Below are positions 1 to 10,975 of a DNA stretch of 64,000 nucleotides, in pieces. Origin of the DNA: Acanthosoma haemorrhoidale (taxonomy: Eukaryota; Arthropoda; Insecta; Hemiptera; Acanthosomatidae); the NCBI GenBank assembly GCA_930367205.1, contig OV884012.1:35727520-35791519 (forward strand). The letters run 5' to 3'. The notes below the pieces were generated by a model. The model saw nothing but the letters and a program-made list of their open reading frames with translations, did not search any database and was not told the origin of the DNA. The stretch's first letter is position 1. Each line of letters begins with the position of its first letter. Position numbers and translations under genes: made by a program.

Positions 1-724
1 CCACGTAATGCTTTTCTCTAATCTTTTTTTTACCTCGATAGAGAATGTAATCATGAGTGAACTGAACGAATAAAATATTATTTTCCATCATGTGCAGAAT
101 ATTCGGAATCTATCACACTCAACTGCTTAACTGTTTAATTGAAAGTAAGCATCAAAATTTATTTTTGTTTAAGTCAGGAAACATAAGAGGAGTGAGTGGA
201 CAGCACCGATTTGAAACCTTGAGTAATTTTCTTAAATACTTATTAAATTATTAATTTTTTTTACATATCGTATTTTTTCGATCGATATTTTTTTTTACAT
301 TCGTTAAAGCTTCTTTTTCATCGAAAATCGGTTTGTCAGCTTTTAAAACTAATTGTAAATTGACTAAAAATAACTATTGGAATTGGCTTTAAAAACATTA
401 AATTGAAGATTTTTGGCCGTTGATTAAAAAACATTCTGGCTTAGCAACACCGATGTCTCTTCACTATTATGGGGAAATCAGAACGAAATTGGATCCACTT
501 TTTTCACATTGAATTAGTTTTTCAAAAATTTCATTTATTTATGTTAGTTGAATCATTCTACAATTTTTATCGTGGAATATACATAGAGACTGATTGACTA
601 AAGACGATCACCTGCCTGAAATTAGTGCATTTTCTTTTTGGTTTGATGTTTACAATAATGGTCAGACTACAGATCCTTGGACCAACTATAAGAAAACGCA
701 CAGGGTGGGAAAGGGGAGAACTAA
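1..724. other. AT-rich non-coding stretch
   Basis: I see no open frame of useful length, repeat structure or RNA-like motif here. Base composition is strongly AT with short homopolymer T runs, as in most of the window's background. Confidence 0.6.
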
Positions 725-1290
725 CTAGATCAGGAGTGGAGGGGTCGGTGCTAATAGGAACAGGATAATTGCAGAAGAAGAAGAGACCAGGCAGCTAATG
801 AGACTATTTCTATGGCCGCTCCAGCAAAGCCGATGATGCGTGTAATGTCGCTGACATACAGACATACCGTCAAATAGTTCGCCGAAGTGAACACGTCTCA
901 GGCAAGAAGTGGAGGAATGCGATCGAGCCTGCACCTGAGGTGGCGGACAGAGCGACATTTGCCTGAGGAGTCAGTGTCCACTTTTTCTCAGAGCGGTGGC
1001 GATCCACTTTTCGCCTTAGATCCACACCCGGCCGCATGCCTCTTCGCTCGCCTTTTTGCACGGCCCGGTGTCGGCCATCAGGGGCCTCATCGAGACTAAA
1101 TAGGAACAGCGGGCTTTTTTTGCTGGTTCGTCTTCGGCTTTTGGGGCTTTATCTCTTGCATCGCGGGAAGCTCATGGCCGAGTCTGCTCCCATTTATACG
1201 ACGAATTATGGAACGAGGCTTCTGAGCTGGGTTTTCTTGAGCTTCTTAGTCCTGAGATTATTTGCTCAGCCACTGGGGCTATAACTATCA
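725..1290. other. GC-richer block, open in several frames, unidentified
   Basis: This segment stands out from its AT-rich surroundings by composition. It is open for 60-80 codons in frames on both strands, which is what composition alone would give. On the minus strand a Lys/Arg-rich stretch (with a PAKKAR-like run) is broken by stops. I recognise no domain. It could be the remnant of a transposon coding region or a diverged exon; I cannot decide from the sequence alone. Confidence 0.3.
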
Positions 1291-2129
1291 GCTATGAGAC
1301 ACAGAAAGTATCAAATCTCTATAGTTAAACACTTGGTTAGCTCTACGGAAGTAAACTGAAAAATAAATCTGTTAAGTGTCTCGCCCTATAAGTTACAGTA
1401 CTCCAGCAAAAATAATTTCATATTTAAACTTCTATTTCTTCCCATAAATTGACAACACATTAAGGACGTTAACGCAAAATAAAATTCTAAAGTAATACCT
1501 TGCACTAGGGGGTGAAGTAGCCTCGGACCTTTCCACTCACTTAACGTTATTTCGCGTTTTTTTTATCTCAGTTATTTATCTATTCTCTTTCCTTTCCATA
1601 CAGCCAGTACATGGTTACTCTCATCGAGGACGCCATAATGCCACAATTACTTCCAGTCGCTCAGATCGTCCCTTCCAATCAAGAGATATTTTCATTTCTT
1701 TCTCTATCCCACTAAGTCATACAAGCCTCTCTTCTCTGGTACTTTAAATCTATAGCTGTATTCCAGCTTGTGCCACACTTACTGAACTAACTTACTGAAC
1801 TTAAAGAGAAACGAAGACTTGAGAAGGAGCTTAGCTACTCCATACTCGCTTTCTTTTAGTTCTGTATTATATTATTCTAGAATTGTCTGAAGCTGCTCAT
1901 GAAAATAAGCATAAGAACCAATTTATGCTATAAAAAAATGATGGAAACGAACAATAGAAATCGCTTATTAAAACGAAGTCTATTCAATATCCGAATATAT
2001 AATTTTGGAAACAAAGGAGCAAACAAATTATATATATACTTTTATCCCATCTTTTCTGCCAAATTCAATGAAAAACTTTGACATCTAGAGTCTCATTTCT
2101 AGTTAGTGAGCTTTAAAAAAAACACATAC
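1291..2129. other. AT-rich stretch without recognisable features
   Basis: Only short open frames (such as one of 60 codons near 1899-2081) with low-complexity Lys/Asn/Ile composition, typical of chance frames in AT-rich DNA. Confidence 0.5.
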
Positions 2130-2770
2130 AAGAAGCTCATTCCTCCTTGGACGTCCTCCAAAACTACATCTAGAACTATCAAAATTTTCTAGAAATTGTG
2201 CAGTCACATCAGAGTATAAAGAGAGACTTCAAAACTTAATGCATACTCTACCAGAACATCTTATAATTTACACAAACGGATCTGGATCAGAGACATCAAC
2301 GGCTTGAGGCTTCGTTGCTACAAACTCAACTCACGAACCACCACCTTGGCAGTGTTTATTCGGCCAAACGGAATGCTCTCCTAGGACGAAGTATACCCGT
2401 CATTACCTCGTCAGAACTTTCAGGTCTACAGAAGTAATTGCTAAACGATGGCAGTCAATTTTCATTATGCGTTCCCATCCGACAATTGGCTCAAGTACAT
2501 GAAATGAAAGGCAAAACCATGGAATACATCAAACCATGACAGCCGTCAAAGAAGTAGGACATTGTAGACTCACACAGGGTCATAGATCATCCGAGAAGCA
2601 CCTCCAAAATTCCAAAGATGCCGAGATTTAGCGATCGTTCATATGTTCGAGGAGTGCTACTTTTACAGATCTATTTTAAAAAGTCAACAAATTCCATTAA
2701 GATTGACAGCATCATTAAAAAATAACGAATCGACTTTAAATACCGTCATAAAACTTCTCTCCGTAGTATG
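2130..2770 (+). pseudogene. LINE remnant: RNase H and C-terminal part of ORF2
   Basis: Read on the plus strand with stops and frame changes, the sequence shows the order expected for the 3' end of a LINE ORF2. First comes an RNase H start resembling 'LIIYTNGSGS' (2262-2292), where the family normally has the catalytic Asp in YTDGS; here Asn stands in its place. Next is a 'GHCRLTQGH' stretch (about 2559-2585), and then a 'HMFEECYFYRS' segment (about 2642-2675) followed by the hydrophobic tail typical of Jockey/I-type elements. At least three in-frame stops and several shifts make it clearly dead. It is a different LINE lineage from the abundant one in this window, whose ORF2 ends without an RNase H. 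The upstream part of the element is absent. Confidence 0.55.
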
Positions 2771-2992
2771 TAATTTGACATCAATAATACCACACATTTA
2801 ATAGTAATTACTAATATTTATTTTATTTTATCAGTTTTAGTCTTTCTACAGAAACTCATTTGGTAATAAAACGTTAAAATAGCTCCTGCTGAGTCAGGGA
2901 TGTCGGGATTGTAGGTGTCCTGTGCACTCGTAAGCCGCTGCCGGATCACTGGTCTCACTGAGTGGGTTAGCTCCGAGGTACTGGGAGGATTT

Positions 2993-3170
2993 TGAATTTT
3001 CCATGTATAGGAATATGATGGATGATAATAACAATGATGGATTGTACTTATTTATTACCTATTATTTTTATTTATATGATATAAATATGATAAAACCATA
3101 TATTCACCTAACTTAAATACATAAGTACAATCCACCATTGTTTACATATTCCTATACATGGAAAATTCAG
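2993..3170. repeat. Imperfect inverted repeat (possible small foldback element)
   Basis: The left arm 2993-3050 and right arm 3122-3170 are reverse complements: GAATTTTCCATGTATAGGAA pairs with its complement at 3147-3167, and a TGGATTGTACTTA block pairs with 3122-3134. The left arm carries about ten extra bases between the two blocks. The loop is about 70 bp. A related single copy of the GGATTGTACTTA block sits at about 53178-53194, which suggests a dispersed element. Confidence 0.55.
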
Positions 3171-4469
3171 AACTCGTGCCCTACAAAAATTTTTTTTTAT
3201 AACCACCTCCTGAGATGTGGAACTATGGTGCCTCAGGATTCTGGGTGGTTCTGAATAGTCTGTCCTCTGCTTGCATCCTCGTACTCCTTGGTTTGCATTC
3301 CAAAATAAGCTTGAATATACAAACAACGGCGTTTTTACCTCAAAATAAATCCCGAAAAAAAAATACATCAAATAAAATCTCAAATTATTATTGTTTTCCA
3401 TATTTCTTAATCCAAAATCTGTTTTTGTTTTTTATTACTTTGATGCTCGTCAGATTTAACATAGTTATGCAACAGGTGGATTAAGGGGTGAAAAAGAAAA
3501 ATGATTTTGTACCCTCGGTTACACTTAGGAGGCCACTTAGTGACAACGCATAAATATTCAATAGATGATTATCTCGTGCTAAAGTTCTCCAAATATCTCA
3601 TTAATTTCTCGAGGTGGATATATCATTAGTGCGCGAATCCATTCCCGAGACCCTAATAGCCCCGATAGCCATCTGCCATCTGGGATTGAGGCCTCGCCCA
3701 ACTACAAATTAAACTAACAATTTCGAATTCTTGTTCAAACCTTCTTCGGCTCCTGTTCAGAGGCTCCATTACAGTATTTCTGAGACCGACAGCTTTTATA
3801 AACACTTTGACAGTTACGTCCATTCCTAACATGGGCTAAATATTTAATTTCAATTCAAAAATTTCACCACAAAAAAAAATTAGTAGCGTAGCATATTTGA
3901 TTGATAATTTATTATTTTATGATAATTTGTGCAATACCATCCCTTTCATGCTCTTTTAGGCTACCTTTAAGGTTTGTATTTTCCGACAAATATTGTACAA
4001 ATTTGATGAGTACAAATGAGTTTTTCAACTACATAAGTTGACTTCAGAGATTGGAAGATTTTTAAAATGACAGAAACTAAATCGGTCATTATGTGAAATT
4101 AAGATTAAAGACGATTAAATTTTAGGTGTATCCTCCTTGGTATTAATAGAAAAAAAAAGATATCTGTCGAATCTAAGAGGGCACTTCACGCCCAAATAAA
4201 AGAACATTTTGTATTATGGTTTTTTTTTGTGTCAGTTTAATGTTTCTTTAATTGTACTCCCAAACCAATCTATTGGATTAGGTTTTGAAAACGATTAAAT
4301 TTGTTCCTAAACAAACACATAAAAAATAAAGAAACTAGCACACCAATGTTTAACTAATTACAATCTTATATACTCCCGTTTAGAGCTGAAAGGTGAACTA
4401 TCTTATTGAAATTGCTTGCTTGTATTACTGGAAATAACATTAAAGTCGAGGGTTTTTAACCCAGAACCT
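3171..4469. other. AT-rich stretch without recognisable features
   Basis: Open frames on both strands around 3108-3484 overlap each other and lack any family resemblance. I see nothing else in this stretch. Confidence 0.45.
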
Positions 4470-4700
4470 TACTACAGAAGCAATTAATCCCAAACATTGG
4501 TTAATCCAGGATTAGACTCCCCCTATATATAGCCTGAGCCTACGGCTCTCGCTCTCATTCTTCTTCTTTCTGTCATAGCTCAAAGTCATAGTAGTTCAAT
4601 TATATTTCTTCTAAACCCAGTGTAGTGTACTTTGAATAAAGAAACTTTTTAAAAACATCTCTCGCTTTGCTTGTGATTTAACTATATTCTTTATTAAGTT
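4470..4700 (+). repeat. LTR-like unit with TATA box and poly-A signal, copy 1
   Basis: This segment matches, in inverted orientation, 63455-63645. Both share a CCCCCTATATATAGCCTGAG core, a Tyr-free C/T-rich stretch, GAATAAAG or CAATAAAG about 100 bases downstream, and a GTGATTTAACTATA end. A TATA box followed at a promoter-like distance by a polyadenylation signal in a repeated unit is what the U3-R junction of an LTR looks like. I could not define the outer TG/CA ends or a target-site duplication, so the LTR call is an inference. Confidence 0.5.
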
Positions 4701-7700
4701 GTGCATCGTAGTACATTTCGGTTATACATATGATATCTAAATATTGTTTGTTATTTATTCGGTTTTTATGCACACATTACTCAGCTTTTAAAACCAGTTC
4801 CAATCCACAATGGATCATCTCTCCAGCTTATTTTAGTCCTAGGTAGAAAATGAGTTTAAAAAAGGCAAGATCTGATTATGTAAACGATGACTGTTTAATT
4901 CATCTTCTATTATCAACCAAACTACTGCAGCTGGTGGAAGCTCCAGTAGTTTCAGCCTCGGAAAGTTTCAAGAAAGTTCGAAACCAGTCATGAGTAGAGA
5001 GAGGAAACTCGGAGTCTCATAAATGATAGTTACATGTATCTCCTCAATGTTATCTTCAAGAAATATGCAGTAAAAAATGGACGAATCTAACAGATATTGG
5101 CTTCGATCATTTATTTTCGACTTCAGCGTCTATTAAACAAAGTTCCACAGAAATTTCGAATAGTGTACAACGACAGGTACATCCACTATCAAAGAGTGTT
5201 CTGGGAAAGAGACAATAATGACGAGTTGGACAGCCGAAATGGCCTCAAAAATAATAGGAATGAAGGTATTTTCTGTCTGAAGAGGACTGTTCAGAAATAC
5301 AGTGCTTACGCATGACCCCAAGAATACAGTCTCAGGTAGATCGTGGTAACCACAGTACTAAGAGGAACGTCTAATATTGTGAAAAACTTAACGAATCTCT
5401 GGCACTGTTACAAAAATTAAAGTGAAGTTTATTTAGTCAATTTGCGTGTTACTAGGTCTTCGTTAATTTTTTCAAGTATTGGAAGTGACTATGTTGTCAA
5501 TTAGCAACGCGTCTCACTACAATTTTGTTTAAGAAACTGTTTTTCTTAATTCTAGCACTTTATAAGACAAGTAAAATTCAGGTACGGTTGTAGAGGCTTG
5601 GTCGATGTCTATCTTATTTTCTCTCCAGGAAAATCTTTAAGAGATTAGTAAAGTTTTCCAAGATGCCAATCGAAACACTCCCAATTAAAAATCAAGTTCT
5701 AACGCCCCTGAACACAAATTACCTTGGCCGTTCAGACCTCTGTAATTATTGCTGTCTTACTGTTATATTTATTTCACAAACGTGTCAAATGGTAGTCTCA
5801 GCATGCCTGATGATTATTGCATAATTGCATGATTATACATGGAAGTCAGAATATTTAATTTTATGCATCAATCATATAAAACGTTTCCTTTTACAGAGAC
5901 GTAATGTTATGTTGTAGTTTAATTAAATCATAAATTATTCTTTTCCGTCGTAATGACTTCATTCGGTTAGAATCTATTTTCTTTCTTTTGTTTTTTAACA
6001 GAATGTTTTGAATAAATATTACGCTATAGGTTAGGCATTTTATTTTGGGCCGTATTAGGCTATCTTTAGGAGGAGGGTAAATTGATTCCAAACTACTCTT
6101 TCATCGACACAACGTAGATAAAAAGATGGACATTACAAGAAGTGAGGCCCGAAGTAATTAAGATTTCGAAAAAAAATAAAATGAAAAAAAAAAAATAAAA
6201 TAAAACTGGTTTCCTTTTTTGGTCATCCCCAGCCCACTTTGCATGTCCCACTCCTCGAGTTCATTAAATTTTTTTCTCATTTTAAAAAGGGCATCCTTTT
6301 TTGCATGACTAGCCCCTTGGATCCTTTTTGATCCAATCATTATAAGATTAAGATCCAACATTTGTTGCCTGGGCAGTCCAATAAGGAAGTTTATAAATGC
6401 GATAAGTTTTTGACACTGGCACCAGATTTCTTTTTTTTCTTTTAGTTTTGACTTATGAGCGATAATCAGACAGCATTAATTTTTTTTTCCATTCCTCGTT
6501 CTCACAAAACCCGTCGTATGCAACTAGTAAGAAGCTGATATGAACAGCGGTAAAGCATAAATTACTGATACATTCTAACTGCATGAACCACACAGCACTT
6601 GATACATTAGTTGCTACGCCCAAAGGTAGAGGATATACTTTTAGACGTGTACGGTGGAATTTTCTTTCACCTCTCTCTGTATATTTAAATACTACGACAC
6701 CGATAAACTATTTATAATGTATAACTTTATACCATGAATAACTATGGTATTATAATAATAAAATATATTTTAGTTTTAGGCATGTGCAAGCGTTTGCGCT
6801 AACAGAAAACGCACAAAAAAAAATAAAAAAGGAGTAAAATAGATAGAACAATAACAAATACAAAAGAAAAAAAAACACTTTCTTTCTACATATTGCTACA
6901 GAATGCTAATGAATTGCTCCTGCTTATAACGTTTATTTGGAGTTGTATCATAGCGACCAGCTCGTTGATGTGGTCATTCAGTGGATTCACACTCCAGCTT
7001 GAATTTATTGGTTTTCGACGAACCATGGAAAATTGAGGTTTATCCGTAGCACTTTATTTTGGGGATTTTTTAGTCTGCGGAGTTATGTAATTGAAGAAGT
7101 AGTCCAAATCGGGCAAGTGTAAGTAACAGATTTGTAAAACAGTCTAGATGTAGCATTAAAAGTAAAAATTCTATTTTTTCCCTTAACGATTAAATATTTA
7201 TTCAAATTCAATGATTCATTCAATCATTATTCTAACGATATATATTTGTGTTAATGTAGTCTTTTACTGCTACCATCTCTACCTTCATTAATCATAAGCG
7301 ACTAATATTCTGATAAATCAGAGTTCATGGTTTCTTCCTTTGTCCTGGATGATTACCACCGGTTTCTTATTGTGATACAATTAATGTTATTGCTATTTAC
7401 TAGAGAAAAAAATGTATATCTACAAATAGAAAATTCCTTTCAACGGTGGATTAGTAGGAAGCAAAAGCGCCGCTGATTCTATGATATTATTTTTATGCTT
7501 GAGTTAGGTCAGAATCAAGCTCCGATTTCCTACTCGGTCATTTGTTTTATAGTGACCAGGCAATTGTCACAAAACGTAAAGGAGTCCACATTAGTTTAGA
7601 TCAAAAAGAAACCGCACCTGCTATTATGTGAAACGCTGCATTTTGGTTATCCTATGGTAATGTTAATATAGTTTTGACTTGCCCTTTTGGAGTTCATGTC

Positions 7701-8262
7701 AGCAACAAGTGGGAATAGAACACATGGCATCACTGTAATCGATGCTAGACCGTCATGCAATTTGCTCTAAGTAGAATCGATGCAGGGACGAGATACGTTG
7801 GCTGTGGATGGAATCCCGAGACAGTACTGAAGGAGCTGCACATGACGCAATGCTAACTGAATCACAACTTCCTGAGTCATCATCTCTGAGATAGAGTTTG
7901 AGCTGGAAAGTCAAAGATCCGGTGGTCTCTCCAGGTTCGATTCACATTCCAGACAAATCTGAATCATTTGATCACGAGCGTCTCTTCATGCCCACGCCTT
8001 CCCCCTTCTCTTTCTGTTCACATGGTCAGATGTTGCAGTTGGGTGACATTCATTAAAGCCGAAAGACCACCACTATCTAAGTAATAATAATAATTATGCA
8101 TTACTATTATAAAATTATAAATCAAATTCGTTAAATGTAGACATCCATGGCCCTAGTAGGTGAAATCTTCATTTGAAAGAAGGTCTAAAAAAGCTTTACA
8201 GAAGCATAGGATCAAGCTAGAAATGTCCACCATCTAGACTTTTCGGTGGCCGAGAATCATGG
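4701..8262. other. AT-rich intergenic stretch
   Basis: No coding region is recognisable in these 3.5 kb. Open frames at 5097-5315 and 5133-5321 overlap on opposite strands, and those at 5891-6091 and 6158-6361 are Lys/Ile-rich. At 7931-7941 there is a GGTTCGATTC sequence like a Pol III B box inside a GC-richer region (about 7700-8060), but no convincing A box precedes it. Confidence 0.4.
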
Positions 8263-8541
8263 TGTCTCCGAACTTCTTTACCACGAACAAATAGGATTTA
8301 TCCTCTTTACGGACCATAAAACAGCCGCATACCTTTCAATATTTTGCCAATAAATCTTTGGCGTCATATAGAGAGAGGAGACTCTTTCACGATCCCGACA
8401 CCGCAAGAGCTCAATAGCCGGGTGAAGGCCCCTGACTGGCGAAAATAAACGATCATATGATTACAATAAAACGCTCTCTCATTCACTGTAGGCAGGCAAG
8501 ACCTGTATATATAAGGCAGAAATTCTGATCTTTTTCAGGCA

Positions 8542-8652
8542 CTCCACCTTCAAACAGGTACTCCTAGTAAAAGGATCCACTCAGCCCAGATAAATTTTCC
8601 TTTATTTTTCCCTTATCCATAATCTTAAAATTTGAGAGCTAAGAAAAAAAAA
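8542..8652 (+). mobile_element. Truncated non-LTR element, family B, inserted in LTR2
   Basis: This is a 5'-truncated poly-A-tailed copy. The body matches the reverse complement of 10248-10380 and the end of 46310-46445, including CAGGTACTCCTAGTA, TTTCCTTTATTTTTCCC and GAGAGCTAAG followed by A's. It is flanked by an exact 14-bp direct repeat ATCTTTTTCAGGCA at 8528-8541 and 8653-8666. A target-site duplication next to an A tail is the signature of target-primed reverse transcription. Confidence 0.75.
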
Positions 8653-8696
8653 ATCTTTTTCAGGCAGTCGGAAACAAACACTTGAACTGAACAGTG

Positions 8697-8697
<1 letters not shown>

Positions 8698-8759
<62 letters not shown>

Positions 8760-8782
8760 TCTCTCTCTCTCTCTCTCTCTCC
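8698..8782 (+). repeat. (CT)n microsatellite
   Basis: A dinucleotide CT tract of about 80 bases, with a short CACCCT interruption near 8756. It lies inside the degraded LTR2 copy, where the intact copy has a mixed C/T-rich sequence; it probably expanded from that. Confidence 0.95.
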
Positions 8783-9195
8783 TCCCTTGATATCTTTAGT
8801 GCGGCGTTGTCAGACCCTACACCTTCCTTGTGGGATTCTCTGGCTTCGTCTCGCTTAAACTAGCACATCCTAGGTAGGGATCCTTGGGCCCTACACAATG
8901 AACCTAGTAGTGTCTCCCCCGCGATCCTTTCATACTCACCTTTGGGATCCGGACGGTTTTCGCCTAACCTCCTGAATATAGTGCACTGTCGGGGCACACC
9001 ATATAGATCTTATGGAGAAACGGTCAGTGGCCAAGTTGACGAGACCTCCCCGGTGGGTGCCCTCTCTCACACCGCCCAACATAAAAATCCTGGTCCCCCT
9101 TCATGGTCTCAAAATTGAGCCCGAATACGATTGAGTTATTCTTTCAAATTTGTAATTCATGAATAAAATTGTATTGTCCGTCATTAAGAATTAGT

Positions 9196-9633
9196 TCAAA
9201 AATCTACGTCACCAGCGTAAAAAGGGACACGTACCATTTCTACTACTTTTGGAAAACACAAAGAACAAAACATTATAATACTATCACAAATATGTCTTTT
9301 ATATTTTATGGTAATATATAATATGTACTCTATGTATAACCCTGATTTGTAAAAGTATTTTGAAATTTTTTTTTTGTCTTTTCTGAAGGTAGTATAAAAA
9401 GTACTTATCCCTTTTACCCTAGCTCCACAGTAATGATCTCCTTTATTATTGCTAGTCCCTAATTCGATAGGATTTTTCTTGAAATAATGAGCTCCAGTTA
9501 ATTGTACATCATAAGTAATAAATGCAGATCTACAACTATTCCATTTAAAAACCGGAAGAGCGGAATGTTGAGGATCGATGTAAATTGAACTGACGCAATT
9601 TCTGTTAGTGTAAACGAACAATAGAGCTCTTAT
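9196..9633 (-). CDS. Open segment, candidate exon (hypothetical)
   Basis: A minus-strand frame stays open for about 145 codons, bounded upstream by a TAA at about 9634; its first displayed start is TTG at 9621, so an ATG start is not evident. The first ~65 residues have balanced composition and several Cys and aromatic residues. After residue ~68 the protein turns Lys/Ile/Tyr-rich. At that change the DNA reads AGG|GTAAAAG on the minus strand (junction at 9418/9417), a fair splice donor. A plausible reading is an exon ending at 9418 with intron after it. I recognise no domain, and a chance frame cannot be excluded. Confidence 0.25.
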   Translation of the reverse strand: MRALLFVYTNRNCVSSIYIDPQHSALPVFKWNSCRSAFITYDVQLTGAHYFKKNPIELGTSNNKGDHYCGARVKGISTFYTTFRKDKKKISKYFYKSGLYIEYILYITIKYKRHICDSIIMFCSLCFPKVVEMVRVPFYAGDVDF

Positions 9634-9769
9634 TTAATTTTTCTTAAAAAATAAAACGTATCCACATTTTTGTGCATAAACTGGATGGATAGAAGAATAC
9701 ATAATATCGTAAGTGCGTACACATAGATGTCACTCTGGGTAGCTGTAAAACCCTCCCCTATAAGGTAGA

Positions 9770-9787
9770 GGCTCCTTAGCGCAGTTT
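9770..9787 (+). other. tRNA 5'-half-like sequence
   Basis: GGCTCCTTAGCGCAGTTTG resembles the first 18-20 bases of an elongator tRNA-Met, with its A box (TTAGCGCAGT). No B box, anticodon arm or acceptor complement follows, so this is not a tRNA gene. It may be a relic of a tRNA-derived SINE head, or chance. Confidence 0.25.
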
Positions 9788-10247
9788 GAAAGGAAAGGAG
9801 GAGGCCGGTGCTGTATAAGGAAGAGCTTTATGTCGAAGGATTCAGTTGTCTTCTTAATGGCACTCCTGGAGACTGCAATGCCAATCGCTTGTCAATAACG
9901 GCCGTTCTCCCCTCCTTATCTCGGCGTTGGGAGTAGACGTCAATTTTGGCAGTTCATACATTTATTTTTTATAAATTACAACCAACGAAAATTTTTCTGA
10001 GGAGAAATATTCCTATCTTCTGTATTACAACATTTAGCATTTCACAAACTTCATTCTCAAGAATTTCAACTATTTTTCACAATTGATTTTCAACAATCAA
10101 TTTGATTTACATTTGAGTACACTGATTTACAAGCACGCAGGTAGCTCCAGTTTTACTCAAGCTACTTAAGCAATCAGATTATTTTGTTCCTGCGTACTTC
10201 ACCATGGTTTCCATTAAACCAACAACTCAATCAGTAAAATGAGATAT

Positions 10248-10475
10248 ATATGGTATTTTTTATTTTTTCCTTAGCTCTCTAATTATAAGATTAAGGATGA
10301 GGGAAAAATAAAGGAATATTTGGGTTGACCGGATCCTTATACTAGGAGTACCTGCTTGAAGGTGGTGTGAGAAGATTAAGGGGTGTGGGAAGCCTCGGAG
10401 GAGGTTGGTTGTTTCGGTACAGTGGTGAGAGTCCACTGGTGGATGGGCCTGGAGTCTCTCTAGGCATGTAGTGTA
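10248..10475 (-). mobile_element. Family B non-LTR element, 3' end copy
   Basis: On the minus strand it reads from a segment rich in CTCTCACCAC and CCTCC, through CACCACCTTCAAGCAGGTAC, GGATCC and CCTTTATTTTTCCC, to GAGAGCTAAGG and an A-rich end. The same order occurs at 46240-46445, in the 111-bp copy at 8542-8652 and at 10505-10640. No coding region is visible. This is the 3' tail of a LINE, or a SINE. Confidence 0.6.
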
Positions 10476-10504
10476 TTATTTAGTATGATTTCAGTGATGA
10501 ATAT

Positions 10505-10640
10505 ATTGTTTTTTTTTTTGTTTTTTTTCTTAAGCTCTCTAGTTAGAATTTTAGGATGAGGGAGAAATATAAAATATTTAGGGTGATCGGATCCTTGTAC
10601 TAGGAGGACCTGCTTGAAGGTGGTGTGAGAGGGGTATGGA
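10505..10640 (-). mobile_element. Family B non-LTR element, second adjacent copy
   Basis: Same orientation and tail as the copy ending at 10248. It shares the GGATCC...CTAGGAGGACCTGCTTGAAGG core (plus strand 10588-10620) and an A-rich 3' end (T run on the plus strand at 10509-10528). The two copies lie about 30 bp apart, so this is either a tandem duplication or two insertions into the same neighbourhood. Confidence 0.55.
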
Positions 10641-10677
10641 GTAAGGAGTGTGGGGAAAATGTGGGTATATATATATA

Positions 10678-10708
<31 letters not shown>

Positions 10709-10738
10709 TTTTCCTTCATAGCCCCTTTCAATTTACAG

Positions 10739-10970
10739 ATAATTATATCTGTACCTCGGAGGGATACAACACGAGCTCCTTTGGATTCGTCCCACATAAT
10801 ACAATGGACTGACGAATCAGAAGAATCAAAAAGGGTGTAATTCAACGTCCAAAGTTTTCTCTTGTAAAAGCTTATGCAATTTGTTATAAGGGGTGACGGC
10901 AAACATTTTTGAAGATCACCCGTTAATACCTTAAGTGTTGTATCCCTCCGAGGTACAGATATATAATTAT
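10739..10970. mobile_element. Short terminal-inverted-repeat element (MITE-like)
   Basis: The arms 10739-10772 and 10935-10970 are inverted copies of each other, differing only by one extra TA. Their core is CTGTACCTCGGAGGGATACA. The 162-bp interior has no coding capacity. Arm length, total length (~230 bp) and lack of genes suit a non-autonomous DNA transposon. The outer boundary is uncertain because the arm begins in a palindromic ATAATTATAT, and no clear target duplication is visible. Confidence 0.6.
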
Positions 10971-10975
10971 AGATC

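Larger units (their letters stand above)
8263..9081 (+). mobile_element. Solo LTR, family LTR2, degraded and interrupted
   Basis: It aligns in two blocks with the better copy at 49964-50930. Block one is 8263-8520, with shared features such as CTTCTTTACCACGAACAAATAG and a TATATATAAGG TATA-like box at 8503-8513. Block two is about 8795-9081, with shared GTTGTCAGACC, GGGATTCTCTG, GGATCCGGACGGTTTTCGCC and a GTCGGGGCACAC segment. It starts TGT and ends CAACA. Between the blocks lie an inserted family B retroelement (8542-8652) and a (CT)n expansion. No matching target-site duplication is visible, consistent with age. No internal retrotransposon genes adjoin it. Confidence 0.6.

Noticed and set aside
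7931..7945. B-box-like GGTTCGATTC as evidence of a SINE
   Set aside because: No acceptable A box 40-60 bases upstream, and no second copy of the region in the window.
10600..10902. Open frames of 70-100 codons on both strands
   Set aside because: They are driven by a long T run at 10677-10712 and overlap the family B tail and the inverted-repeat element.
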